7,810 nt of DNA, taken from Alloprevotella tannerae. Its GTDB lineage: Bacteria; Bacteroidota; Bacteroidia; Bacteroidales; Bacteroidaceae. A program made the translations under genes and the position numbers. The notes beneath the pieces are model-generated. The model saw only the letters and a program-made list of their open reading frames with translations. It searched no databases and had not been told where the DNA came from. Location: contig JABZGO010000078.1 of assembly GCA_015259305.1 (NCBI GenBank), forward strand, positions 1 to 7,810, written 5' to 3'. Of the stretch, positions 1-6,608 are shown piece after piece; position 1 is the first letter of the stretch, and each line of letters begins with the position of its first letter.

Positions 1-260
1 CGTACGCCTTGCGTCGGCTGTTGGTTTGCGCCTTTACTGATTAAACGTAAGTCAATGGCTTTCGTCAACGAATTTAACAAAGTTTTTAATTCCAACCTTT
101 CATCTACGCTTTGGGGCGCACTGATTTTTAATGCTGCAGAGCGATTTTTCCCCGCTCAAGGCAAGCAAGGGAGGCGCCTCGCGTGCGGTTTCAAGGCGCT
201 GATGGTTCACATTACGCCGCCTCGCGTTGATCGAAGCAACAAGAAAGGCCGAACTTTTGA
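1..260. other. Gene-poor left edge, no convincing gene
   Basis: I recognise no gene here. The plus-strand frame starting at base 1 stays open until a stop at 319-321, with an ATG at 55. Its translation matches no family I know, has no domain-like pattern, and its last 20 or so residues are read through the 22-nt repeat array, so I treat it as chance or a decayed remnant. A perfect 10-bp palindrome, GAGGCGCCTC, lies at 171-180. If a real gene lies to the left, its 3' end could extend into this stretch. Confidence 0.4.
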
Positions 261-348
261 GTGTACGCTCACGATAAAAAAGGTCTGCGCTCGTGAGAAC
301 AAAGGTGTGCGCTCACGATAAAAAGGGTCTACGCTCGTGAGCGTACAA
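261..348. repeat. Tandem array, four 22-nt units with alternating inverted cores
   Basis: Four head-to-tail 22-nt units lie at 261-282, 283-304, 305-326 and 327-348. All share the core CGCTC followed by RYGA and an A-rich end. The core alternates: units 1 and 3 read CTCACGA (268-274, 312-318), while units 2 and 4 contain TCGTGAG (291-297, 335-341), its exact reverse complement. Neighbouring units can therefore pair as hairpins. The outer ends form a 13-bp perfect inverted repeat (262-274 with 335-347). Read as 44-nt double units, the first 37 bases (261-297 and 305-341) agree at 34 positions. Function is unknown. Possibilities are a dispersed intergenic repeat, a protein-binding array, or a structured 3' RNA element of a gene to the left. 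Confidence 0.85.
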
Positions 349-610
349 CTTCTGCGCCAAACTTCAGCGTGGTAAAACCTATGGCGTGCCGGTTTTTATC
401 GGGACTTTCCCGTGCGGCTTTTGCGAGAAAAGACTAAAAACAAGGACGACTGCTGAGGCTGCTTCGGACGGCGGCGCCCCGCCCTCGGACGGCCGCATCT
501 TTTTCTCGCAGGGCAGCATTCACGCATCAAGTTGCAGTAAATGCGCCGGCCGCTCGGTAAGGCAAGAGGGAACAGCAAGCCTACCCATCGGCCCCTTGGT
601 CGGCCCAAGC
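349..610. other. GC-rich intergenic stretch downstream of pnp, no gene seen
   Basis: This stretch lies beyond the pnp terminator and contains no gene I can support. A 70-codon minus-strand frame (396-608) is Arg/Pro-rich and has no recognisable domain. A short GC-rich hairpin (GGCGG 470-474 with CCGCC 479-483) stands about 16 bases before a T5 run at 500-504. The gap is too long for a canonical intrinsic terminator on the plus strand, so this is only a weak candidate. Confidence 0.4.
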
Positions 611-650
611 CTAAACAATAACCCCCTCCGCCAAAACTTGGCGAAGGGGG
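611..650 (-). terminator. Intrinsic terminator of pnp
   Basis: On the minus strand a 13-bp stem (638-650 with 622-634, three-base loop 635-637) begins 38 bases after the pnp stop. It is followed by the U-rich run TTATTGTTT (621 downwards). The one non-Watson-Crick position (628/644) is a G-U wobble in the minus transcript but a C-A mismatch in a plus transcript, so the hairpin is built for the minus direction. It should end pnp transcription here. Confidence 0.85.
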
Positions 651-688
651 CAGCAGCCTATGGCTTTCTCATTCACATTTTATACTCA

Positions 689-2995
689 TTAAAAGTCAAA
701 ATTGCCGGTCGGGATGGCAGGCGGCGTCGTGCGGCGCGGCTCTTCAGGCTGCGGCGCATTGCCTTCTTGGCGACCTCTACCCTCTTCGCGGCGTGGGCGA
801 TCGTTGCGGCGTTCGCCACCTTCGCGACGCGGACGGCGCTGCGGGCGCTCTTCCCAGCCCTCGGGTTTGGGTTCGAGTACGCGGTGAGAGAGGCGGAACT
901 TGCCGGTCTTCTCGTCGATCTCCAAAAGTTTTACAGACGTGTGATCTCCCTCGTGCAAGCCGGCTTCTTCTACGCTCTCCAAGCGCTTCCAAGCGATCTC
1001 GCTGATGTGGAGCAAGCCTTCCTTGCCCGGCATAAACTCTACGAAGCAGCCGTAAGGCATAATGCTAACGATTTTTGCGTCGTAAATCTCGCCTACTTCC
1101 GGCACGGCAACGATGGCGCGGATCTTCGCAACGGCAGCATCAATGCTTTCTTTGCTCGGAGCGCTTACTTGGATCTTGCCTACGCCGTCTTCTTCTTCGA
1201 TAGTAATCGTAGAGCCGGTTTCTTCTTGCATGCCTTGGATGATTTTTCCGCCCGGGCCGATAACGGCGCCGATAAACTCTTTCGGAATCTCAAAGGCAAC
1301 GATGCGGGGCACGTGGGGCTTGAAGTCGGGACGCGGCTCAGCCAGCGTTTCGGTGATCTTTCCAAGGATGTGTTCGCGACCTGCTTTGGCTTGCATCAAG
1401 GCTTTTTCCAAGATTTCATAGGAAAGACCGTCGCACTTGATGTCCATTTGCGTTGCCGTCAAACCGTTGATGGTGCCGGTCGTCTTGAAGTCCATATCAC
1501 CCAAGTGGTCCTCGTCGCCAAGGATGTCGGAGAGGATCGCATACTTCTCTTCGCCGGGATTTTTAATTAAGCCCATGGCGATACCGCTTACCGGACGGTT
1601 CATCGGAACGCCGGCATCGAGGAGCGAAAGCGTACCTGCGCAAACGGTAGCCATAGATGAGGAACCGTTTGACTCGAGGATGTCGCTCACAATACGAACG
1701 GTATAGGGGAAATCTGCGGGAATCTGATTCTTTAATGCGCGCCAAGCCAAGTGGCCGTGGCCGATCTCGCGACGACCTACGCCGCGCTGCGCTTTGGCCT
1801 CACCCGTAGAGAAGGGCGGGAAGTTGTAGTGGAGCAGGAAGCGCTGGTAGCTCTTGTCCAATACGTCATCGACCATCTTTTCGTCAAGGCGTGTGCCGAG
1901 CGTAGTCGTAGCCAGTGCTTGCGTTTCGCCACGCGTAAAGATGGCAGAGCCGTGCGGCATCGGCAGCGGGCCGGCTTCGCACCAGATGGGGCGGATCTCG
2001 GTCGTCTGGCGACCATCTAAGCGCTTGCCTTCATCGAGGATGCAACGGCGCATTGCGTCGCGCTCTACGTCATTATAGTAGCGATCGATCAACGCGTTCT
2101 TCTCTTCGAGTTCGTCAGCGGGCATATCAGCATGCGCTGCGGCATAACGCTCTTTGAAGTCTTCACGAATCTTCGTAAAGCCTTCTTCGCGCTGGTGCTT
2201 ATCGCGATTGCCGGCCTCAGCAATGGCATAAGCCGGTTGATAGCATTCATCTGTTACTTGCTTGCGCAAGTCTTCGTCGTTAACTTCGTGGTCGTACTCG
2301 CGCTTAACGTCAGTGCCGAGTTCTTTCATCAGCTCCTTCTGTAAACGACACATAGGCTTGATGGCTTCGTGAGCCGCCTTGAGCGCTTCGAGCAAAGCTG
2401 ATTCGGGCACTTCGTCCATCTCGCCTTCGACCATCATAATGTTCTCTTCCGTAGCACCCACCATAATGTCCATATCGGCCTGCTTGAGTTGCTCGAAAGT
2501 AGGATTGATGACGTAAGCACCATTGATGCGGGCTACGCGAACCTCAGATATCGGACCATCAAACGGGATATCGGAAGCAGCCAATGCGGCTGAAGCAGCA
2601 AAACCTGCTAATGCGTCGGGCATATCCTTGCCATCAGCTGAAAACAGCGTGATGTTCACATAAACTTCTGCGTGATAATTGCTTGGGAAGAGGGGACGCA
2701 GTGCGCGATCGACTAAACGTGAAGTCAAAATCTCGTAGTCGGAAGCGCGGCCTTCGCGCTTCGTAAAACCGCCGGGAAAACGGCCTGCTGCGGAATACTT
2801 CTCTTTATAATCACATTGTAGGGGCATGAAATCTGTGCCCGGGACGGCGTCTTTTGCAGCTACAACCGTGGCCAATAACATTGTGTTGTTAAGGCGCAAC
2901 ATTACAGCGCCATCAGCCTGCTTGGCCAACTTGCCGGTCTCTATGCTGATGGTGCGGCCATCAGGCAAAGCGACGGTTTTCGTAATCACATTCAT
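689..2995 (-). CDS. pnp: Polyribonucleotide nucleotidyltransferase (PNPase)
   Basis: This is the phosphorolytic 3'-to-5' exoribonuclease that degrades RNA to nucleoside diphosphates and can add tails in reverse. The family works as a cytoplasmic trimer. The 768 residues show the full order: first RNase PH domain (about 1-230, with GGFTKREGR at 75-83 and [13 protein letters not shown] at 92-104), a helical linker, and a catalytic second RNase PH domain (about 320-555). The phosphate-binding SNGSSSM is at 442-448, and by alignment with E. coli the metal/catalytic residues are D496, D502 and K504. A KH domain (about 565-625, GPGG at 580-583) and an S1 domain (about 634-706) follow. The tail (about 717-745) is Arg/Glu/Gly-rich. 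Length is somewhat above E. coli (711) because of this tail and linker. The ATG at 2995 aligns with family N-termini. There is no Shine-Dalgarno. rpsO, the usual upstream neighbour in E. coli, is absent; the gene looks monocistronic. Confidence 0.98.
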   Translation of the reverse strand: MNVITKTVALPDGRTISIETGKLAKQADGAVMLRLNNTMLLATVVAAKDAVPGTDFMPLQCDYKEKYSAAGRFPGGFTKREGRASDYEILTSRLVDRALRPLFPSNYHAEVYVNITLFSADGKDMPDALAGFAASAALAASDIPFDGPISEVRVARINGAYVINPTFEQLKQADMDIMVGATEENIMMVEGEMDEVPESALLEALKAAHEAIKPMCRLQKELMKELGTDVKREYDHEVNDEDLRKQVTDECYQPAYAIAEAGNRDKHQREEGFTKIREDFKERYAAAHADMPADELEEKNALIDRYYNDVERDAMRRCILDEGKRLDGRQTTEIRPIWCEAGPLPMPHGSAIFTRGETQALATTTLGTRLDEKMVDDVLDKSYQRFLLHYNFPPFSTGEAKAQRGVGRREIGHGHLAWRALKNQIPADFPYTVRIVSDILESNGSSSMATVCAGTLSLLDAGVPMNRPVSGIAMGLIKNPGEEKYAILSDILGDEDHLGDMDFKTTGTINGLTATQMDIKCDGLSYEILEKALMQAKAGREHILGKITETLAEPRPDFKPHVPRIVAFEIPKEFIGAVIGPGGKIIQGMQEETGSTITIEEEDGVGKIQVSAPSKESIDAAVAKIRAIVAVPEVGEIYDAKIVSIMPYGCFVEFMPGKEGLLHISEIAWKRLESVEEAGLHEGDHTSVKLLEIDEKTGKFRLSHRVLEPKPEGWEERPQRRPRREGGERRNDRPRREEGRGRQEGNAPQPEEPRRTTPPAIPTGNFDF

Positions 2996-3041
2996 CTTAG
3001 CTTGTCTGAAATATTTGTTGTTTCGTCAATATAAAATCGCA

Positions 3042-3049
3042 CAAAGATA
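3042..3049 (-). promoter_or_regulatory. Bacteroidota -7 promoter element of pnp
   Basis: On the minus strand these bases read TATCTTTG, a full match to TAnnTTTG. They lie 47 bases upstream of the pnp ATG, giving a leader of roughly 40 nt. I see no clear -33 TTG about 20 bases further upstream, which is the less conserved element. No obvious leader hairpin is present, so nothing in the sequence points to the RNase III-type autoregulation known for E. coli pnp. Confidence 0.6.
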
Positions 3050-3333
3050 GATAAACTTTTTAAGTTAGCAGGTGGAGAAATGGTTTTATTTATCTGATTT
3101 CCCGCAAAATAATATTTGCCGCAAAGATTGCGGGGTCGCTTCTCGCTGCACCTCGGCTTGCTTTTATCGATTTTGAGTACCACAAAGAAGGGCACACAAA
3201 GCCTTCTACATTTGCTGCATTAAGGCATTATTTTGCGACCAATTGATGGCGACCGGCCGCTGTTTGATAAACACTTGCCGGCACCAGACGGGGCGCCCGA
3301 TAGCATCCTTTCAGGCAACGCAAAGTAAGACGC
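3050..3333. other. Intergenic region upstream of pnp, no gene seen
   Basis: No gene is supported between the protease operon and pnp. A 67-codon minus-strand frame running into the pnp start (3195-2992) contains the pnp promoter and has no domain-like composition. The one structured item is an 11-nt inverted pair, CGCAAAATAAT at 3103-3113 and its exact reverse complement at 3227-3237. Each copy resembles a -7 box with one mismatch (TTATTTTG). Confidence 0.4.
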
Positions 3334-3372
3334 AAGGCCTTCGAGCGCAAGCATTGCGACAGCGAAGGCCTT
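3334..3372 (-). terminator. Hairpin downstream of the S41 protease gene, possible terminator
   Basis: A 10-bp outer stem (AAGGCCTTCG at 3334-3343 with CGAAGGCCTT at 3363-3372) encloses a small internal loop and a second 5-bp stem (3346-3350 with 3354-3358) with a three-base loop. It starts 33 bases after the protease stop, the usual place for an operon end. No U-run follows on the minus strand (GCGTCTTACTTTG), so it may instead be a 3'-end stabilising hairpin or a Rho-assisted site. Confidence 0.4.
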
Positions 3373-3405
3373 GGGTAAGCGGGGAATAACGCGTCGGCAG
3401 GCGGC

Positions 3406-5091
3406 TTATTCCGACTTTGCGGGGGCAGCGGTTTGAGCGGCGGAGAGCAAACTACGATAGCACTTATCGTTCGTAAGGATCTTCAAGCCCTCGTTCAGGT
3501 CTTTGTCGTCGCGGAGATTATAATCGGCCAAGCCCTTTTGATCATAATAGCACGTCATCAGTTGGCCCTCGACCAAGCGTTTGATCGGCTTGCGCCAATA
3601 GTCGAAATCGTAGTCTTCATTGTGGACTAATTTCTTCTCCAAAGCCGCAAATTCGTCTGTCGTCATTGCCTCGTAGCCCTCGGCAGCCGCAATCTTGCGA
3701 AGAACCTCAAGCGCTTTTTTACTTTGTGTGTCGTAAGTAAACTTGGCGGCCTTCAAAAATTGGATAAATGTCGTATACTCGGCATCACTCAAACTGAATT
3801 TGTCGGGCGAAGCGATGGAGGCGTGATGATTACGATAGTCGGCGCAATAATCCATCAGCGCATTGCTCGAAGCCAAGTAGGCCAACAAATTCGGCAAGCT
3901 GTCAGTTGGCACGCTCACATCCGGCGTAATGCCGCCACTGTCGCGAACGGGGCGCCCGCCGGCCGTATGAAAAACTTTCGCCACGCTATCCGGCAAATGC
4001 TGCGGCGCACCATCTTTATAAGCATAGGCCTGCACGCATCGCCCACTTGGGATATAATATTTCGCCGACGTCAGTTTCAGCACACCGCGATAGGGCAAGG
4101 AGCGCGGCTGCTGCACGAGTCCTTTACCATAAGAGCGCTGGCCGACGATAACGGCGCGATCGTAATCTTGCAAGGCGCCGGCCGTGATTTCCGCAGCCGA
4201 AGCCGTCGCGTAATTGGTCAGGACGACGAGGGGCATCTTCAAATCCAAGGGTTCGGCACTCGTCTTATAGGTTATGTTGTTTTCTTTTATCTTTCCTTTT
4301 ATGCTGACTACTTCCTTGCCGCGCGGGATAAAAAGCGCCACGACCTTGGCGGCCTGATCCACGAGTCCGCCGGGGTTATTGCGCAAGTCGAGCAGCAAGC
4401 GCTTAGCGCCCTGTTGCTTCAGCTCGGCCACGGCCTTTTGCATATCGCGCCCCGTATCTTCCGTATATTGATTGAGCAAAATATATCCGATACTGTCTTG
4501 CAAGATCTGCGTCGTTGTAATGCTGGGCAGCACGATGTTGCGGCGCGTTATTTTGAACGTCAATGGTTTGCTCACGCCGTAGCGTTTCACTTTCAAGGTA
4601 AAGCTTGTGCCCGGCTCGCCGCGCAGCGAAGCGCTCACGCGGTTGCTATACGCCTGCTCGCTTTCCGCGTCTGTGGCCGCCTCGCCGTAATCTTTTCCGT
4701 TCTGCTCCAAGAGAATATCTCCGGCGCGCAATCCGGCTTCGGCAGCGGGCTGTCCGGCATAAGGACGATTGATAACGCAGCGATGAAGATCGCGGCGAAA
4801 ACTAATAACCGCGCCAACGCCGGCATATTTGCCCGTAGTCATTTGCTGCAAATCCTGCGCTTCGCTCTCCGGATAGTACTGCGTGTAGGGGTCAAGCCCG
4901 TCCAGCATATAGTCTATCGCGCCCCGCACCATCTTGGGCGCGTTCAGCGTGTCGACGTAATAAAGATCGAGCAACTTATACAACACATTAAACGTCTCCA
5001 ACTGCTTGGCTACTTCTGCGTTGTGTGTCTGTGCGTGCAAACTCCCTGCCGCGAGCAGGGACGAGAGCAAAACAATAGCAATCTTTCTCAT
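3406..5091 (-). CDS. S41 family C-terminal processing peptidase, exported (CtpA-like)
   Basis: This is a periplasmic serine protease of the Tsp/CtpA type, a family that cleaves envelope proteins near their C-termini. The 561 residues begin with a signal peptide (MRK, hydrophobic core, likely cleavage after LHA at 18-20). A helical part with LDGLDPYTQY (63-72) follows, then a PDZ domain (about 85-175, binding-loop region YAGVGAVI at 89-96) and the S41 catalytic domain (about 195-395). DLRNNPGG is at 235-242. By the Ser/Lys spacing of the family (25 residues), the nucleophile is S298 in TASAAE and the general base K323 in SYGKG, with Q327 four residues on. An uncharacterised tail of about 150 charged, Tyr-rich residues completes it. 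It is the second gene of an operon, 15 bases after the kinase. The ATG at 5091 has a GGAG six bases upstream and places the signal peptide correctly. Confidence 0.95.
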   Translation of the reverse strand: MRKIAIVLLSSLLAAGSLHAQTHNAEVAKQLETFNVLYKLLDLYYVDTLNAPKMVRGAIDYMLDGLDPYTQYYPESEAQDLQQMTTGKYAGVGAVISFRRDLHRCVINRPYAGQPAAEAGLRAGDILLEQNGKDYGEAATDAESEQAYSNRVSASLRGEPGTSFTLKVKRYGVSKPLTFKITRRNIVLPSITTTQILQDSIGYILLNQYTEDTGRDMQKAVAELKQQGAKRLLLDLRNNPGGLVDQAAKVVALFIPRGKEVVSIKGKIKENNITYKTSAEPLDLKMPLVVLTNYATASAAEITAGALQDYDRAVIVGQRSYGKGLVQQPRSLPYRGVLKLTSAKYYIPSGRCVQAYAYKDGAPQHLPDSVAKVFHTAGGRPVRDSGGITPDVSVPTDSLPNLLAYLASSNALMDYCADYRNHHASIASPDKFSLSDAEYTTFIQFLKAAKFTYDTQSKKALEVLRKIAAAEGYEAMTTDEFAALEKKLVHNEDYDFDYWRKPIKRLVEGQLMTCYYDQKGLADYNLRDDKDLNEGLKILTNDKCYRSLLSAAQTAAPAKSE

Positions 5092-5097
5092 AATTCA

Positions 5098-5101
5098 CTC
5101 C
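5098..5101 (-). promoter_or_regulatory. Ribosome binding site of the S41 protease gene
   Basis: On the minus strand GGAG (within TGGAGTGAATT) lies six bases before the ATG, inside the 15-base gap after the kinase stop. A clear Shine-Dalgarno is unusual in this window, where pnp and the kinase gene lack one. It fixes the protease start and suggests that this second gene is initiated independently on the shared mRNA. Confidence 0.7.
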
Positions 5102-5106
5102 ATATA

Positions 5107-6096
5107 TCAGGCAACCGGCCGAGCGGCGTTTATCTCCGTCCGGATAGCGTCCCACGTTTCTTCCGGCAAATGCGTACCGGCCACTTCTATTACATAAGCT
5201 GCGAGGACCGTTCCTTTGTAAACGCACTCGGCTAAATCGCAACCTTTCGAGAGACCATACAGAAAACCGGCCGCAAAGAAGTCGCCGGCGCCCGTCGTGT
5301 CCAAAACTTGCTTCACGGGGCGCGCAGCTACGTTTACTACTTCCGCGCCGCGCTTAGCCTTTGCGCCCGATCCGCCGGTCTTAACAACAACTGTACGACA
5401 GATCTCGCCCAATTTCAGCAAAGCCGCTTCAGGATCGCCCTCGCCGGTAAAGACTTCGGCCTCCTGCTGATTGGCAAAAAGGATATCAACGTTGGGCAAA
5501 AGCTCTGTAAAGAACGCTATTTCACCCGCCACAATATTATAAGAAGCCAAATCAAGACAAATGGGAGTTCCTTTCGCTTTAGCCACGGCCACAATGCGGC
5601 GCAACAAATCGTGATTCTGCACCAAATAGCCCTCAATATAAACATAATCATACGCATCGAGCAAGGCTTCGTGGATCTCTTCGGCGCACATTTCTTCGGC
5701 AGCGCCAAGATACGTGCCAAACGTACGCTGTCCGTCGGGCGAAATAAAAGTAGAGGCAACGCCCGTGGCCTTTTCGCTGCGCAGCAGCATTGGCCGGATG
5801 CGGTGTCGGCGGCAAGTAGCTTCAAAGAAACGTCCGTTATCGTCATCTCCAATCTTACCCACGACACCGGGCTGCATACCTAAGTGGCCGAGCGCCAAGA
5901 TCGTGTTGCAGGCCGACCCACCGGTAGCCCGCGTTGTCTCCATTTTTGCCAGTTGATCACTGATATACCGATAACGTTCAACGTCAATCAGCTGCATAGA
6001 TCCCTTCGGCAGCTGCAGCGCTTCCAATATCGTATCATCCTCGACTCTTGCAAGCGCATCGACCAGCGCATTACCAAAGCCTAAAACTCTCTTCAT
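5107..6096 (-). CDS. PfkB-family carbohydrate kinase, adenosine-kinase-like
   Basis: This cytoplasmic ribokinase-fold enzyme transfers phosphate from ATP to a sugar or nucleoside hydroxyl. The 329 residues are full length for the family. They carry the N-terminal GGSACNTILALGHLG (59-73), VGKIGDDDNGRFF (79-91), the beta-strand VVVKTGGSGA (236-245), and the C-terminal signature DTTGAGDFFAAGF (266-278), in which D272 is the catalytic base and GAG forms the anion hole. Relatives in Bacteroidales are often annotated as adenosine kinase, but the motifs do not distinguish adenosine from ribose, fructose or other substrates, so the substrate is inferred. It is the first gene of an operon with the S41 protease and has its own -7 element at 6122-6129. 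The ATG at 6096 precedes the canonical first beta-strand (VLGFGNALVD). The region before the start is A-rich with no Shine-Dalgarno, which is common in this phylum. Confidence 0.93.
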   Translation of the reverse strand: MKRVLGFGNALVDALARVEDDTILEALQLPKGSMQLIDVERYRYISDQLAKMETTRATGGSACNTILALGHLGMQPGVVGKIGDDDNGRFFEATCRRHRIRPMLLRSEKATGVASTFISPDGQRTFGTYLGAAEEMCAEEIHEALLDAYDYVYIEGYLVQNHDLLRRIVAVAKAKGTPICLDLASYNIVAGEIAFFTELLPNVDILFANQQEAEVFTGEGDPEAALLKLGEICRTVVVKTGGSGAKAKRGAEVVNVAARPVKQVLDTTGAGDFFAAGFLYGLSKGCDLAECVYKGTVLAAYVIEVAGTHLPEETWDAIRTEINAARPVA

Positions 6097-6121
6097 CTGA
6101 TTTTTTTCTGTAATTTTCCTG

Positions 6122-6129
6122 CAAAGGTA
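6122..6129 (-). promoter_or_regulatory. Bacteroidota -7 promoter element of the kinase-protease operon
   Basis: On the minus strand these bases read TACCTTTG, a full match to TAnnTTTG, 26 bases upstream of the kinase ATG. The predicted leader is therefore very short, about 20 nt. No -33 TTG is evident. The element directly abuts the -33 element of the divergent tRNA promoter. Confidence 0.6.
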
Positions 6130-6160
6130 TTGCTAATTTGGAAAATACCTATTACTTTTG
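6130..6160 (+). promoter_or_regulatory. Bacteroidota promoter of tRNA-Asn
   Basis: A -33-type TTG (6130-6132) is followed, 20 bases later, by a full -7 element TACTTTTG (6153-6160). The spacing matches the Bacteroidota consensus. Transcription should start around 6166-6168, about 14 bases before the mature tRNA 5' end, leaving a short leader for RNase P. Confidence 0.7.
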
Positions 6161-6180
6161 CAGCCGAATTGATAAAAACT

Positions 6181-6254
6181 GCTTCAGTAGCTCAGTTGGT
6201 TAGAGCACCTGACTGTTAATCAGGGGGTCGTTGGTTCAAGCCCATCCTGAAGCG
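6181..6254 (+). tRNA. tRNA-Asn (anticodon GUU)
   Basis: This 74-nt cloverleaf has a 7-bp acceptor stem (GCTTCAG with CTGAAGC), a D stem GCTC/GAGC, an anticodon stem CCTGA/TCAGG and loop CTGTTAA, giving anticodon GTT at 6215-6217. The T loop is TTCAAGC. The discriminator base is G, as expected for asparagine. CCA is not encoded (CAC follows), so the CCA-adding enzyme must supply it. One oddity is a U-U mismatch at the second pair of the T stem (6231/6245). The gene stands alone between its own promoter and terminator. Confidence 0.97.
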
Positions 6255-6257
6255 CAC

Positions 6258-6297
6258 AAAGAAAGAGAACGGATCGCCCGCTTCTCTTTCTTTTTTT
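6258..6297 (+). terminator. Intrinsic terminator of tRNA-Asn
   Basis: A perfect 12-bp stem pairs AAAGAAAGAGAA (6258-6269) with TTCTCTTTCTTT (6282-6293) around a 12-base GC-rich loop that can itself pair CGG with CCG. The stem runs into a seven-T tract (6291-6297). It begins four bases after the tRNA 3' end, so the transcript is monocistronic. Because the left arm is A-rich, a minus transcript lacks a comparable U-run next to a GC-rich stem, although some bidirectional effect is possible. Confidence 0.88.
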
Positions 6298-6300
6298 ATA

Positions 6301-6518
6301 TCCTCTTACGTTGTTCATCAAAAGTTGGCCGGCCGCGCGCTCTGACGCAGCGGCGGCCTTGCTCATCGTCATCGGCGTTGAGGCCGCCTCGTCTGCGCAG
6401 CGCAATCGATTTATGCATCTCCGACCAAGCGGCCTTTTTTTCGCTCCAGCCGATGAAGCAGTTCGCCGCCGCTCGTTTTGCGACGCGCGAAATCTTCCTA
6501 TAAAAATATTACGCCCTG
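6301..6518. other. GC-rich intergenic stretch, no gene seen
   Basis: No gene is supported here. Frames on both strands are Ala/Arg-rich with no domain, and the longest minus-strand one (6606-6220) runs across the tRNA gene. Visible items are the 8-bp palindrome GGCCGGCC (6327-6334), several GGCCGCC/GGCGGCC segments that could pair locally, and a T7 run at about 6435-6441 just after AAGCGGCC. That run has no adjacent stem strong enough to call a terminator. Confidence 0.4.
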
Positions 6519-6608
6519 CCCCACGATCGTTTGCTCGGGCCAAACGATGGTTTCTCCCCGCCAAACGATAATTTGCTCCCACCAAACGATAGTTTGCTCG
6601 GACCAAAC
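6519..6608. repeat. Tandem array, four 21-nt units plus a partial fifth
   Basis: Units lie at 6519-6539, 6540-6560, 6561-6581 and 6582-6602, followed by a 6-base remnant (CCAAAC, 6603-6608). The consensus starts CCAAACGAT, then a variable base or two, then GTTTGCTC and a GC-rich end. The clearest unit contains the dyad AAAC-GATA-GTTT, and the first unit is the most diverged at its left end. The period is exactly two helical turns, so the dyads would face the same side of the DNA. It is also a multiple of three, so frames through the array show 7-residue repeats, but no credible gene contains it. It sits about 260 bases upstream of the DUF2723 gene promoter. Function is unknown: an operator-like array or a minisatellite. 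Confidence 0.85.

Noticed and set aside
261..348. CRISPR array
   Set aside because: The units are directly abutting 22-mers with no unique spacers, and no cas genes are nearby. The same argument excludes CRISPR for 6519-6608.
396..608. 70-codon minus-strand frame beyond the pnp terminator
   Set aside because: Arg/Pro-rich, no domain, no -7 element seen upstream, and located after a strong terminator.
386..1570. 394-codon open frame on the plus strand
   Set aside because: It lies mostly antisense to pnp, whose domains and catalytic motifs are unmistakable. The antisense translation is an Ala/Arg/Phe-rich shadow with no domain pattern.
2992..3195. 67-codon minus-strand frame ending at the pnp start
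   Set aside because: It contains the pnp promoter and has no recognisable features.
3724..5235. 503-codon open frame on the plus strand
   Set aside because: It is antisense to the S41 protease and the end of the kinase gene. The real coding strand has signal peptide, PDZ and catalytic motifs; the antisense translation has none.
5308..5883. 191-codon plus-strand frame
   Set aside because: It is antisense to the PfkB kinase, with no recognisable family and no promoter element upstream.
6220..6606. 128-codon minus-strand frame with 7-residue repeats (ANYRLVG-like)
   Set aside because: The repeats are only the 21-nt DNA array read in frame. The frame crosses the tRNA terminator and enters the tRNA gene, so coding is very unlikely.
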